64,000 nucleotides of DNA from an uncultured bacterium (GTDB lineage: Bacteria; Krumholzibacteriota; Krumholzibacteriia; LZORAL124-64-63): the NCBI GenBank assembly GCA_937864225.1, contig CALMJK010000018.1:62001-126000 (forward strand), written 5' to 3'. The translations under genes were made by a program, and so were the position numbers. Each line of letters starts with the position of its first letter. Position 1 is the first letter of the stretch. Shown one piece after another: positions 42,996 through 51,509 of this stretch. The notes beneath the pieces were generated by a model. It did no database searches and was not told where the DNA came from. It worked only from the letters and a program-made list of their open reading frames with translations.

Positions 42996-43916
42996 ATGCG
43001 TGCCGCAACCGCCTATCTGTCCGTCATCCGCCTCGTGGGGACGAGTCTCGCCATGGTGGCGGTCGTGGCGGCGCAGTCGCCGCTGCCGGTGACGGAGGCG
43101 GTCCCGCCCGAGGGCGACTGGCGCCAGTTGGAACCCGGCCTCGCTTGGGCCGAGCTGCCGATCGACCGGCCGACGGACCTCGACCCGGGCGTCGTGGGCG
43201 TGCTGCGCGTGGATCCCGACCGGTTTCGCCTGCGCTTGTTCATGGCTTCCGTGAAGCAGGACGGTCGGGCGCTCACTCCCCGCCAGTGGTGCCGGCACCA
43301 CGGCCTCGTGGCCGCCGTGAACGCGGGCATGTACGCGCGTGACTACCGCACGGCGGTTTCCCTGTTGCGCACGCGCAGGCACGTCAACAATCCGCGCGTG
43401 ACGAAGCACATGGCGGTGCTCGCGTTCGATCCGCTGCGCGAGGGCACGGCCCCCGTTCAGATCATCGATCGAGAGTTGCAGGACTTCGAAGAGCTGTCGC
43501 GGCACTACGGTTCGCTCGTGCAGAGCATCCGGATGGTGGCGATTGACGGTCGCAACGTGTGGTCGGCGCAGTCCCGCGCCTGGAGCGCCGTCGCGGCCGG
43601 CATCGACACCGCCGGACGCGTGCTCTTCGTCCACTGCAGGGCGGCCTATCCGATGCGCGACCTGATCGACCGCGTGTTGGCCCTGCCGCTGGGACTGCGC
43701 AACATGATGTACCTCGAGGGGGGGCCGGTGGCTCAGATCTATGTGAACGCGGGCGGCGAAGAGATCGAACTGGTCGGCGCTTTCGCGCCCGACTCACCGG
43801 CCGCCGGGCAGGTGCCGAGCCCCTCTCCGGTCCCGAACGTGATCGGAGTGATGCGTTTGGTGCCGTACGCGCCGGCCGAAGCGACCGAGCATCCCGTGCC
43901 GTGGGTTCTGGATTGA
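42996..43916 (+). CDS. phosphodiester glycosidase family protein (NAGPA-like)
   Basis: 306 residues with an N-terminal hydrophobic signal or anchor (about residues 8-27). NAGPA domain: LFMASVKQDGRALTPRQW, LVAAVNAGMYARDYRTAVSLLRT, RHYGSLVQSIRMVAIDG, VAAGIDTAGRVLFVHCRAAYPMRDL, and NMMYLEGGP with the conserved Asn-Gly-Gly-type tail. Members cleave GlcNAc phosphodiesters or related sugar-phosphate links outside the cytoplasm. Originally may have headed an operon with the permease fragment at 43927. Confidence 0.82.
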   Translation: MRAATAYLSVIRLVGTSLAMVAVVAAQSPLPVTEAVPPEGDWRQLEPGLAWAELPIDRPTDLDPGVVGVLRVDPDRFRLRLFMASVKQDGRALTPRQWCRHHGLVAAVNAGMYARDYRTAVSLLRTRRHVNNPRVTKHMAVLAFDPLREGTAPVQIIDRELQDFEELSRHYGSLVQSIRMVAIDGRNVWSAQSRAWSAVAAGIDTAGRVLFVHCRAAYPMRDLIDRVLALPLGLRNMMYLEGGPVAQIYVNAGGEEIELVGAFAPDSPAAGQVPSPSPVPNVIGVMRLVPYAPAEATEHPVPWVLD

Positions 43917-43926
43917 AGGAACAGCC

Positions 43927-43998
43927 GTGGACAGCCTCGTCCTAGCTGTCCTCGTCCTCGTCTATCTCGGCATGCTGCTGGGGCGGCTGCCGGGTCTC
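43927..43998 (+). pseudogene. 5' remnant of an SLC13/ArsB-like permease gene
   Basis: A GTG start at 43927 with AAGGA 6 bases upstream (10 bases after the previous stop) opens 24 codons reading VLAVLVLVYLGMLLGRLPGL, which fits the first TM helix and loop of SLC13/ArsB-type permeases (usually followed by LDRTG). After Leu24 the family pattern stops; the rest is the antisense of the POT gene tail. So this is a truncated gene joined to a foreign end, either by rearrangement or an assembly join. Confidence 0.5.
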
Positions 43999-45470
43999 GC
44001 GCGCCCGGCGTTGATGGCGAGACCGCCGCCGCCCAAAACCAGCATGATGACCGCCTGCACGACGATCTTGGGCGAGACCGGCCCCTCGCCGCGCCAGGCG
44101 GCGATGATGAACCACGCGCCGAGCCCGACGATCAGCAGGTAGACGAATGTCATCACGAGCCGTGCGAGGGCGCGGGTGCGGGGCGTGTCCTGACCGAAGA
44201 TCCGGTTGTAGACGATCATGCCGAGCGAGGCCAGAACCCCGAGCGCCGCGAAGATTAACCAGAACCCGCGCAGCTTCGCCTCGACGCCGGCCTGACCGAT
44301 CAGCGGTTTGAGCATCGACTCGTACATCGCGCCGCCCACGCTCGATCCCACGAGGCTCCCGATCACGCCGTACAGGAAGGCGTAGCCCATGTAGACCGCC
44401 TTGCGGTCGGCGGGGGCCACGATCCCGATGTAGCTGTAGTACTTCGGGTGCGTGGTCATCTCGCCCAGCGAGAACACGGCGATGCCCGCGATGAACACCC
44501 AGACGCTCGTCGAGAGGGAGAGGCAGAGGAAGCCGCAGGCGCCCATGAAGATGCCGGCGACCATGGTCGGCAGCGGCCGGAAGTCGCGCACGATCCGGCT
44601 CACGAGCACCTGCAGCAGGATGATCGTGCCGGCGTTGATGACGGTGACGTGCTCGGCGTCGAACTTGAACGGCACGCCCAACGACGCGAAGAAACGATCC
44701 ACGGGTCCGCCGTCTATGAAGTCGCGTAGGTACCAGAGCACCGACCCGAAGTTCTGGAAGTACAGGATCCAGAAGCAGGAATAGACCACGATCATCAGCA
44801 TGAACCGGGCGTCGCCCAGCACCATGGCCGCGCCGGAGAGCACCTCGCGCAGGGTCTTGGTGCTCTGGGGGCGCGGGGGGTCGCGATAGACGAAGAGCGT
44901 GGGGATGAACATCAGCGCGCAGTAGAGCGACGACGCGAGGAAGACGTACGACCACGAGAAGCCCTTCAGCCAGCTCACGACCAGCGGCGCCAGGAACGCG
45001 CCCAGGTTGATCATCCAGTAGTAGATACCGAAGCCGAAGCCCGAGTTCTTCTCGGTCGTCGTGCGCGCGATCGTGCCCGAGATGATCGGCTTGAACAGAC
45101 CCGAGCCCGTGGCCATGAGCATCAGGCTCGCGAAGACCACGCCGTAGGCGCTCACCTGGCCGGCGGCGAAGTACCCCGCCGAGAGCAGGCCGAAGGCGAC
45201 CAGCAGCATCCGCCGGTAGCCGTACCGATCGGCCAGCGCTCCGCCCAGGATCGGCACGATGTACGTGAGGGCGTACACGATGCTCTGCAGGAAGCCGACC
45301 GCCTGTTCCGTGAAGCCGAGGCCCCCGTCCCGCACCCTGTTACTCAGGTACACGGCGAGCACGGAGTTCATGCCGTAGTAGGCACCGCGCTCGAAGAGCT
45401 CCATGACGTTGGCGGTCCAGAAGGACTTCGGGAAGCCGCGCAAAAGGCCGCTCGATCCAGGCTCGGACAT
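43962..45470 (-). CDS. POT family proton-dependent peptide transporter
   Basis: 502 residues with about 12-14 TM segments. ANVMELFERGAYYGMNSVLAVYL is the POT ExxERFxYY signature; GGALADRYGYRRMLLV is MFS motif A. Imports di- and tripeptides with protons; fits the window's peptidase (pepF) and OPT transporter. The last about 14 codons (GRARPGSRPSSMPR) run antisense through the SLC13-like remnant, so the natural C-terminus may have been altered. GGGAG precedes ATG 45470. Confidence 0.9.
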   Translation of the reverse strand: MSEPGSSGLLRGFPKSFWTANVMELFERGAYYGMNSVLAVYLSNRVRDGGLGFTEQAVGFLQSIVYALTYIVPILGGALADRYGYRRMLLVAFGLLSAGYFAAGQVSAYGVVFASLMLMATGSGLFKPIISGTIARTTTEKNSGFGFGIYYWMINLGAFLAPLVVSWLKGFSWSYVFLASSLYCALMFIPTLFVYRDPPRPQSTKTLREVLSGAAMVLGDARFMLMIVVYSCFWILYFQNFGSVLWYLRDFIDGGPVDRFFASLGVPFKFDAEHVTVINAGTIILLQVLVSRIVRDFRPLPTMVAGIFMGACGFLCLSLSTSVWVFIAGIAVFSLGEMTTHPKYYSYIGIVAPADRKAVYMGYAFLYGVIGSLVGSSVGGAMYESMLKPLIGQAGVEAKLRGFWLIFAALGVLASLGMIVYNRIFGQDTPRTRALARLVMTFVYLLIVGLGAWFIIAAWRGEGPVSPKIVVQAVIMLVLGGGGLAINAGRARPGSRPSSMPR

Positions 45471-45531
45471 GTCGTCTCCCGTCTGGCGGGCCGCCTGCCC
45501 GCAACGGAACCGCCCCCAACGGAGCGCCCCC

Positions 45532-46113
45532 TCACTTGACCCGTTTGTAAACCATCTCCATCGCCTTGATCTCCTGGCCGCCCATCGTCTGCCACATCGT
45601 GAATTTCACGGTGTCGTCGTCGACGAGCACGGTCTCGGAACGCGACAGGATTTCCATCGGGCCCAATTCCATGGTGCCACGATGCCAGAAGGTCTTGCCG
45701 TCGGCCGAGGCGCTGCCGTGGGCCAGGTAGTAGTTGGTGCCCATGCTGTCGAACCAGAGGCTGAAGTACCGCTGCTTGCCGTTGTCGTAGCCGTCGATGC
45801 TCAGCCCCTCGAACGCCTGTCCCATCATGATGCCGGCGTAGCGCCCGAGCATGTACCGCCCGCCCAGGATCGGCTCCGACACGAACGTGCCCTCCGAGAC
45901 GGTCGGTTGCTGTCCCTCCGTGAACGAGGTGACGGTCGTCGTCCAGCTGCCGGCCATGAGGGCCAGCTGCCGGTGCTGCTCTCCGGGAGTCATGAGTTTC
46001 GTCAGCAGCTGTTCCATGGTCGCCGGGTCTGTCTGGCCTTCCTGGGCGTGGACAGCTCCTGCCCCTGCCAGGGCGACGCAGGCGAGGGCGACGATCACAA
46101 AAGGTTGTCGCAT
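45532..46113 (-). CDS. secreted DUF1579 family protein
   Basis: 193 residues. Signal peptide MRQPFVIVALACVALAGAGAVHAQ. Body: ALMAGSWTTTVTSF, SEGTFVSEPILGGRYMLGRYAG, GLSIDGYDNGKQRYFSLWFDSMGTNYYLA, then MELGPMEILSRSE and EMVYKRVK, the DUF1579 beta-barrel pattern. Function unknown. GAGAGGAG upstream of ATG 46113. Confidence 0.85.
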   Translation of the reverse strand: MRQPFVIVALACVALAGAGAVHAQEGQTDPATMEQLLTKLMTPGEQHRQLALMAGSWTTTVTSFTEGQQPTVSEGTFVSEPILGGRYMLGRYAGIMMGQAFEGLSIDGYDNGKQRYFSLWFDSMGTNYYLAHGSASADGKTFWHRGTMELGPMEILSRSETVLVDDDTVKFTMWQTMGGQEIKAMEMVYKRVK

Positions 46114-46177
46114 GGCGAATCTCCTCTCGGAACTACGGTTTGCTGCCGGACGGGCGCGGGGCGCCCGCCGTCTCCGT

Positions 46178-47053
46178 CTAGGCCGCCGGCGGCGGCTGCC
46201 CCGCCTCCGGATGCCGGGCCACCCATTCGCTCCACGAGCCGGGATAGAGGCGCGCGCCGCGCGCCCCGGCCAGTTCGAGGGCGACGAGATCGTGGCAGGA
46301 CGTGACCCCTGAGCCGCAGTAGCAAACGACACGACTGGCGTCGCCCCGAGCGACGTCCACGCCCAGCCCTTGGTAGGTCGCCCGCAGCTGCGCCGGCGTC
46401 CTGAACCGCGGCACGGCGTCCGTCGTGAGGTTCTGGGCGTAGGGCGCGCTGACCGCGCCGGGGATGTGTCCGGCGCGGCGGTCGATCGGCTCGATCTGCC
46501 CGTGGTATCGTTCGGCCGCGCGCGCGTCCAGGACGAGAAGACCGCGGCCCGCCTCGCGCTCGACTTCGGACATGGTGGCGGCAAGGTCGGCGCGCGCCAT
46601 GGGCGCAAGCGGGCGTGGATGCGGCGCGGCCGCCGCGGCCGGGCCGCTCTCGGCCGGCAGCCCCCGCGCGAGCCACGCCTGCAGCCCGCCGTCCAGCAGG
46701 GCGCAGGCGCCCTCCTGGCCGAGCCAGCGCAGCAGCCACCAAAGCCGCGCCGCGACCGAGCCGGCCTGGTCGTCGTAAACGACGACCAGCGTGCCCTGGC
46801 CGATGCCGGCGCGCGCGAGCGCCGCGACGAGGTCCAGGGGCCGGGGCAGCGGATGGCGCCCCCGCGAAAGATCCGAAAGGTCGGACAGGTCCCGCTCGAG
46901 GTCTAGCCTGACCGCCTTGGCCACGCGGGCCGTCTCGAAACCGGCGCGCCCGTAGTCGGGCTGCCCGTGCTGCCAGCGCACGTCGGCGATGACGAGGTCC
47001 GGCTCGCCGGCGCGCTCGGCGAGCCAGGCTGTGTCGACGACCGGGGGCAACAT
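46178..47053 (-). CDS. two-domain rhodanese, thiosulfate/3-mercaptopyruvate sulfurtransferase
   Basis: 291 residues, two rhodanese domains. The second has the active loop CYCGSGVTSCHD with the persulfide Cys (CGSGVT matches the mercaptopyruvate-type loop CG[ST]GVTA). RRAGHIPGAVSAP and LYPGSWSEW are standard. Transfers sulfane sulfur; the exact donor is not decided by sequence. Rubrerythrin gene lies 23 bases upstream in the same direction, possibly one transcript. Confidence 0.9.
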   Translation of the reverse strand: MLPPVVDTAWLAERAGEPDLVIADVRWQHGQPDYGRAGFETARVAKAVRLDLERDLSDLSDLSRGRHPLPRPLDLVAALARAGIGQGTLVVVYDDQAGSVAARLWWLLRWLGQEGACALLDGGLQAWLARGLPAESGPAAAAAPHPRPLAPMARADLAATMSEVEREAGRGLLVLDARAAERYHGQIEPIDRRAGHIPGAVSAPYAQNLTTDAVPRFRTPAQLRATYQGLGVDVARGDASRVVCYCGSGVTSCHDLVALELAGARGARLYPGSWSEWVARHPEAGQPPPAA

Positions 47054-47076
47054 GCGCGTCCTTTGGGGCTGAGGCC

Positions 47077-47577
47077 CTACTCCACCTTCGCGTACTTCTC
47101 GCGGGCGGCGCCGCAGACCGGGCACTTGTCCGGCGTCTCGCCGCGGATCGTATGGCCGCAGATCTCGCACACCCACATGTCGGCAGTCGGCGCGTCGCGT
47201 CCCGACTCGAATGCCGCCAGCGCCTCGGTGTACAGGTCGTGGTGGATCTTCTCGACGGCGAGCGCGTAGCGGAACGACAGGGCGGCGGCCTTGTCGCCCG
47301 TCGTCTCGGCCTCCTGGAGGAATTCCGGGTACATGGTTCGGAACTCGTGCGCTTCGCCCGCGATGGCGGCGCGCAGGTTCTCGGCGGTGTCCTTTACCCC
47401 TCCCATCACGCGCAAGTGGGCGTGTGCGTGGACCGTCTCGGCGGCCGCGGCGGCCCGGAACAGCCGCGCGATGCCCGGGAAGCCGTCGCGCGCGGCCTTC
47501 TTGGCAAACGCGAGGTACGTGCGGTTGGCCTGGCTCTCGCCGGCGAAGGCGGTCTTCAGGTTGTCGCTGGTGGCCAT
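47077..47577 (-). CDS. rubrerythrin
   Basis: 166 residues. Ferritin-like four-helix bundle with the diiron ligands (TAFAGESQANRTYLAFA; AAAETVHAHAHL; AIAGEAHEFRTMY; ALAVEKIHHDLY) and a C-terminal rubredoxin-type knuckle WVCEICGHTIRG then CPVCGAAREKY. Reduces hydrogen peroxide; typical of anaerobes or microaerophiles. GGAGGAG before ATG 47577. Confidence 0.94.
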   Translation of the reverse strand: MATSDNLKTAFAGESQANRTYLAFAKKAARDGFPGIARLFRAAAAAETVHAHAHLRVMGGVKDTAENLRAAIAGEAHEFRTMYPEFLQEAETTGDKAAALSFRYALAVEKIHHDLYTEALAAFESGRDAPTADMWVCEICGHTIRGETPDKCPVCGAAREKYAKVE

Positions 47578-47599
47578 CGTCTCCTCCTTGTCCCGCAAG

Positions 47600-49012
<1,413 letters not shown>

Positions 49013-49159
49013 CTCGCTCCCGGTCCTCGGCCCGGCGCGCCCCGCTCGGCGCGCCGCATACGCAATTCTAATCGCCGCACGGCCTTCCGGCAATGACGCG
49101 CTCGGGGACCCGGCGAACTCTTTCAAGAACCGTGTCCAGGTGCGATCATCGCGGCAGCC

Positions 49160-50629
49160 ATGACGCCCGATCGCGCCACACCCGCTCCGACCACCGCCTC
49201 CCTCGCCGCCGCCGCCGACCGCGAGAAGCGCGCCGTTGCGCTCGGCTCCGTGGTCGGCGCCGTCGTCCTGACCGGCCTGAAGGTTGTCGTGGGCGTCGCG
49301 ACGGGCAGTCTCGGCATTTTGTCGGAGGCGCTGCACTCCGCGCTCGATCTCGTGGCGGCCGTGATCACGCTGCTGGCCGTGCGCGCGTCGGGGCGCCCGG
49401 CCGACACCAGACACACGTACGGCCACGGCAAGATCGAAAACCTTTCGGCCCTGTTCGAGACGTTCCTTCTGCTGGTCACCTGCGTCTGGATCGTCGTCGA
49501 GGCGGTCGAGCGGCTCTTCTTCAAACACGTCGAGGTGGATCCGTCTCTCTGGGCCTTCGGGGTCATGGCGGTGTCGATCGCAGTCGACTGGACGCGTTCG
49601 CGCGCGCTATTGCGCGCCGCGAAGAAGCACGACAGCCAGGCGCTCGAAGCGGACGCTCTGCACTTTTCGACCGACATCTGGTCGTCGTCGGTCGTGATCG
49701 TGGGTTTGGCGGCCGTGCTCGTCGCGGAGCGGACCGGGCTGGCCTGGCTGCGGCGGGCCGACGCTCTGGCGGCGCTGGCCGTGGCGGGCATCGTCGTGTG
49801 GGTGAGCATCCGGCTCGGTCGGCGCACGATCGCCGACCTGCTCGACGAAGTGTCGGCGGGCGCGCAAGACCAGGTGCGCGCGGCCCTACGGCTGCCGGGC
49901 GTGGTCGAGGTGGGGCGCGTGCGGTTGCGCCGCAGCGGACCCGAGGCCTTCGCCGACGTCACCCTGCGGGTCGCGCCCGGCACGACGCTCGAGCGCGGTC
50001 ACGCGATCGCGGACGCCGCGGAAGCGGCGGTGCGCGCCCTGCGGCCCGGGGCGGACGTCGTGGTGCACGTCGAGCCGGCCAGCGCCCCGGCCGCCCTGCC
50101 CGGCGACCTCCTGCCCCCGCTCGTGCGCGAGGCGGCGGCGCGCGCCGGGATCGCCGTCCACGACATCCATGCCCACGACGTGCTCGGCAGCCGCTCCGTC
50201 GAACTTCACCTCGAGGTGAGCGAGTCCGACACCGTCGCCACGGCCCACGAGCGGGCGACCGCGTTCGAGCGGGACCTGCGCGGGCGCGTTCCCGGCCTGG
50301 CGCGGATCGTCACGCATCTCGAGCCGACGCCGCCCGGAGCGCCGGCGCAGTTGAGCGCCGCCGAAGTGCTCCGGGCCCTGCGCGACCTCTCGCTCGATCA
50401 CGCCGGGCGCTGGCTCCCGCACGACGTCGTGGTTCGCCAGAGCGAGGCGGGACCGGTGGTCTCGCTGCACTGCACCCTGGACGCCGATCTTGCCATCACC
50501 GCCGCGCATGAACTCACCGAGCGGATGGAGCAAGGCCTGCGCGAGCGCTTGCCGGGCGTGGCGCGCGTGGTCATCCACGTGGAGCCGCCGGAGGCGGGTC
50601 CTCCGGATCGCCCCGCCGCCAATTTGTAG
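49160..50629 (+). CDS. cation diffusion facilitator (CDF) with three C-terminal dimerisation-type domains
   Basis: 489 residues. Six-TM CDF exporter: TM2 has EALHSALDL (HxxxD) and TM5 has DALHFSTDIW (HxxxD), the four-ligand zinc-type site (H/D). HTYGHGKIENL is the TM3-preceding CDF motif. Normal CDF proteins have one cytoplasmic ZT-dimer domain; here three successive copies follow (about residues 230-315, 320-392, 395-485), each ending in a (V/I)xxHxEP element (VVVHVEP, IVTHLEP, VVIHVEP). Exports a divalent metal; which is uncertain. Divergent from asnS across 147 bases. Confidence 0.88.
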   Translation: MTPDRATPAPTTASLAAAADREKRAVALGSVVGAVVLTGLKVVVGVATGSLGILSEALHSALDLVAAVITLLAVRASGRPADTRHTYGHGKIENLSALFETFLLLVTCVWIVVEAVERLFFKHVEVDPSLWAFGVMAVSIAVDWTRSRALLRAAKKHDSQALEADALHFSTDIWSSSVVIVGLAAVLVAERTGLAWLRRADALAALAVAGIVVWVSIRLGRRTIADLLDEVSAGAQDQVRAALRLPGVVEVGRVRLRRSGPEAFADVTLRVAPGTTLERGHAIADAAEAAVRALRPGADVVVHVEPASAPAALPGDLLPPLVREAAARAGIAVHDIHAHDVLGSRSVELHLEVSESDTVATAHERATAFERDLRGRVPGLARIVTHLEPTPPGAPAQLSAAEVLRALRDLSLDHAGRWLPHDVVVRQSEAGPVVSLHCTLDADLAITAAHELTERMEQGLRERLPGVARVVIHVEPPEAGPPDRPAANL

Positions 50630-50687
50630 CGCAGGGTCCCGGGGCGCGCGGGGCCGTCGCCGGTCGCGCGCAGGTGACGGGGCCAGC

Positions 50688-51161
50688 TCAACGGTAGGCC
50701 GATTTCAACGCTCCCCAGCTGGGCGCAGCGCCCGGCGTCGAATCGCAGCCGTCACGAGCGGGTTCGTTCGCGGTCGAATCGCCGGATTGGCCGGAATCGG
50801 ACACGACGACGGGCAAGGAGTACTCGCGCCACGCTCTGGTCTCGTACTCGAACCACCGCAAGGTGAGGCTGTACTCGCCGGCCGGCGCGTTCTCAATGCT
50901 CACTCCCAGGTCGAAGCAGCACTCGCAATCGCACGGAATGAATTGGATCTCCGTTTCCGTGACCAGCATGCCGCCGGCAACGCTCTCCACGGCGTAGGTG
51001 AAATCCGAGCAGCAGTTGTAATGGGCGGCGTCGTGACCGAGGCGGATCGTGGCTTCGACCACGCTCGCATAGACTAGGTCCTCGTCGCACGGCGGATGCT
51101 GCGCGGCGGCGGCGGGGCAGAGAGCCAGCGTCGCCAGCACGGACAACAGGGTCGGCCTCAT
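50688..51161 (-). CDS. secreted Cys-rich protein with WGxLK tail
   Basis: 157 residues. Signal peptide MRPTLLSVLATLALCPAAAAQ. Mature part has eight cysteines: HPPCDED, YNCCSDF, FIPCDCECCF and GCDSTPG. The C-terminus is SWGALKSAYR, alike in shape to the RWGTLKKSFAP end of the 14941 protein. Otherwise unrecognised. GAGAGG precedes ATG 51161. It faces away from clpB, whose leader region overlaps its promoter side. Confidence 0.65.
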   Translation of the reverse strand: MRPTLLSVLATLALCPAAAAQHPPCDEDLVYASVVEATIRLGHDAAHYNCCSDFTYAVESVAGGMLVTETEIQFIPCDCECCFDLGVSIENAPAGEYSLTLRWFEYETRAWREYSLPVVVSDSGQSGDSTANEPARDGCDSTPGAAPSWGALKSAYR

Positions 51162-51239
51162 GGGACAACCTCTCGAACCAGGGGCGGGTCCTGTCCTGAA
51201 TGTTAGGAAATCCGGACAGGCGTGGCAATCACTTGGGCG

Positions 51240-51266
51240 CTTGACACGCGCGTATGCTCCCCTTGG
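51240..51266 (+). promoter_or_regulatory. sigma-32-like heat-shock promoter of clpB
   Basis: CTTGAC (51240-51245), 13-base spacer, then CCCCTTGG (51259-51266) closely match the E. coli RpoH consensus CTTGAA-N13-CCCCAT. It lies 244 bases upstream of clpB, a classic RpoH target. No CIRCE element was seen. Confidence 0.6.
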
Positions 51267-51304
51267 CCACGACCGGCATGACAACATGTCAGGAGAGGAT
51301 GTCA

Positions 51305-51326
51305 CGGCCGGACCCAGAGTCGGCCG
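51305..51326 (+). other. first hairpin of clpB leader
   Basis: CGGCCG (51305-51310) pairs with CGGCCG (51321-51326) around 10 bases. Sits 8 bases before the terminator hairpin, so the two could form alternative structures. Confidence 0.35.
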
Positions 51327-51333
51327 CTCGCGT

Positions 51334-51353
51334 CGGCGCCGGGCGCCGTTTTT
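51334..51353 (+). terminator. intrinsic terminator within the clpB leader (attenuator candidate)
   Basis: CGGCGC (51334-51339), loop CGG, GCGCCG (51343-51348), then TTTTT (51349-51353): a short but canonical rho-independent terminator on the + strand. No + strand gene ends nearby (the CDF gene stops 700 bases back), so it most likely acts on the clpB leader transcript. Confidence 0.6.
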
Positions 51354-51509
51354 GCTATTTCATTGTCACACAATAAAATATACCATCAGATCTGTTCACT
51401 CCAAATTGTCGGTTCCCGGCACGCGATCTGCATTATTGTCCCAGATGACCCGGTTCGGCCGCCCTTCTGTCGAGGACCGGGTCCCCGGGGAAGACCAGAG
51501 GAGATCCCG

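Larger units (their letters stand above)
51162..51509. other. 348-base clpB control region
   Basis: Holds a heat-shock-type promoter (51240-51266), two tandem hairpins, the second with a T5 tail (51305-51353), an AT-rich stretch 51350-51440 with the dyad ATTGT-CAC-ACAAT (51362-51374), and AGAGGAG before the clpB ATG. A 32-codon reading frame runs from ATG 51278 to 51376 across the hairpins; coding status unknown. Confidence 0.55.

Noticed and set aside
44000-44142. Continuation of the 43927 frame as a 71-residue gene
   Set aside because: After codon 24 it is the plain antisense of the POT gene.
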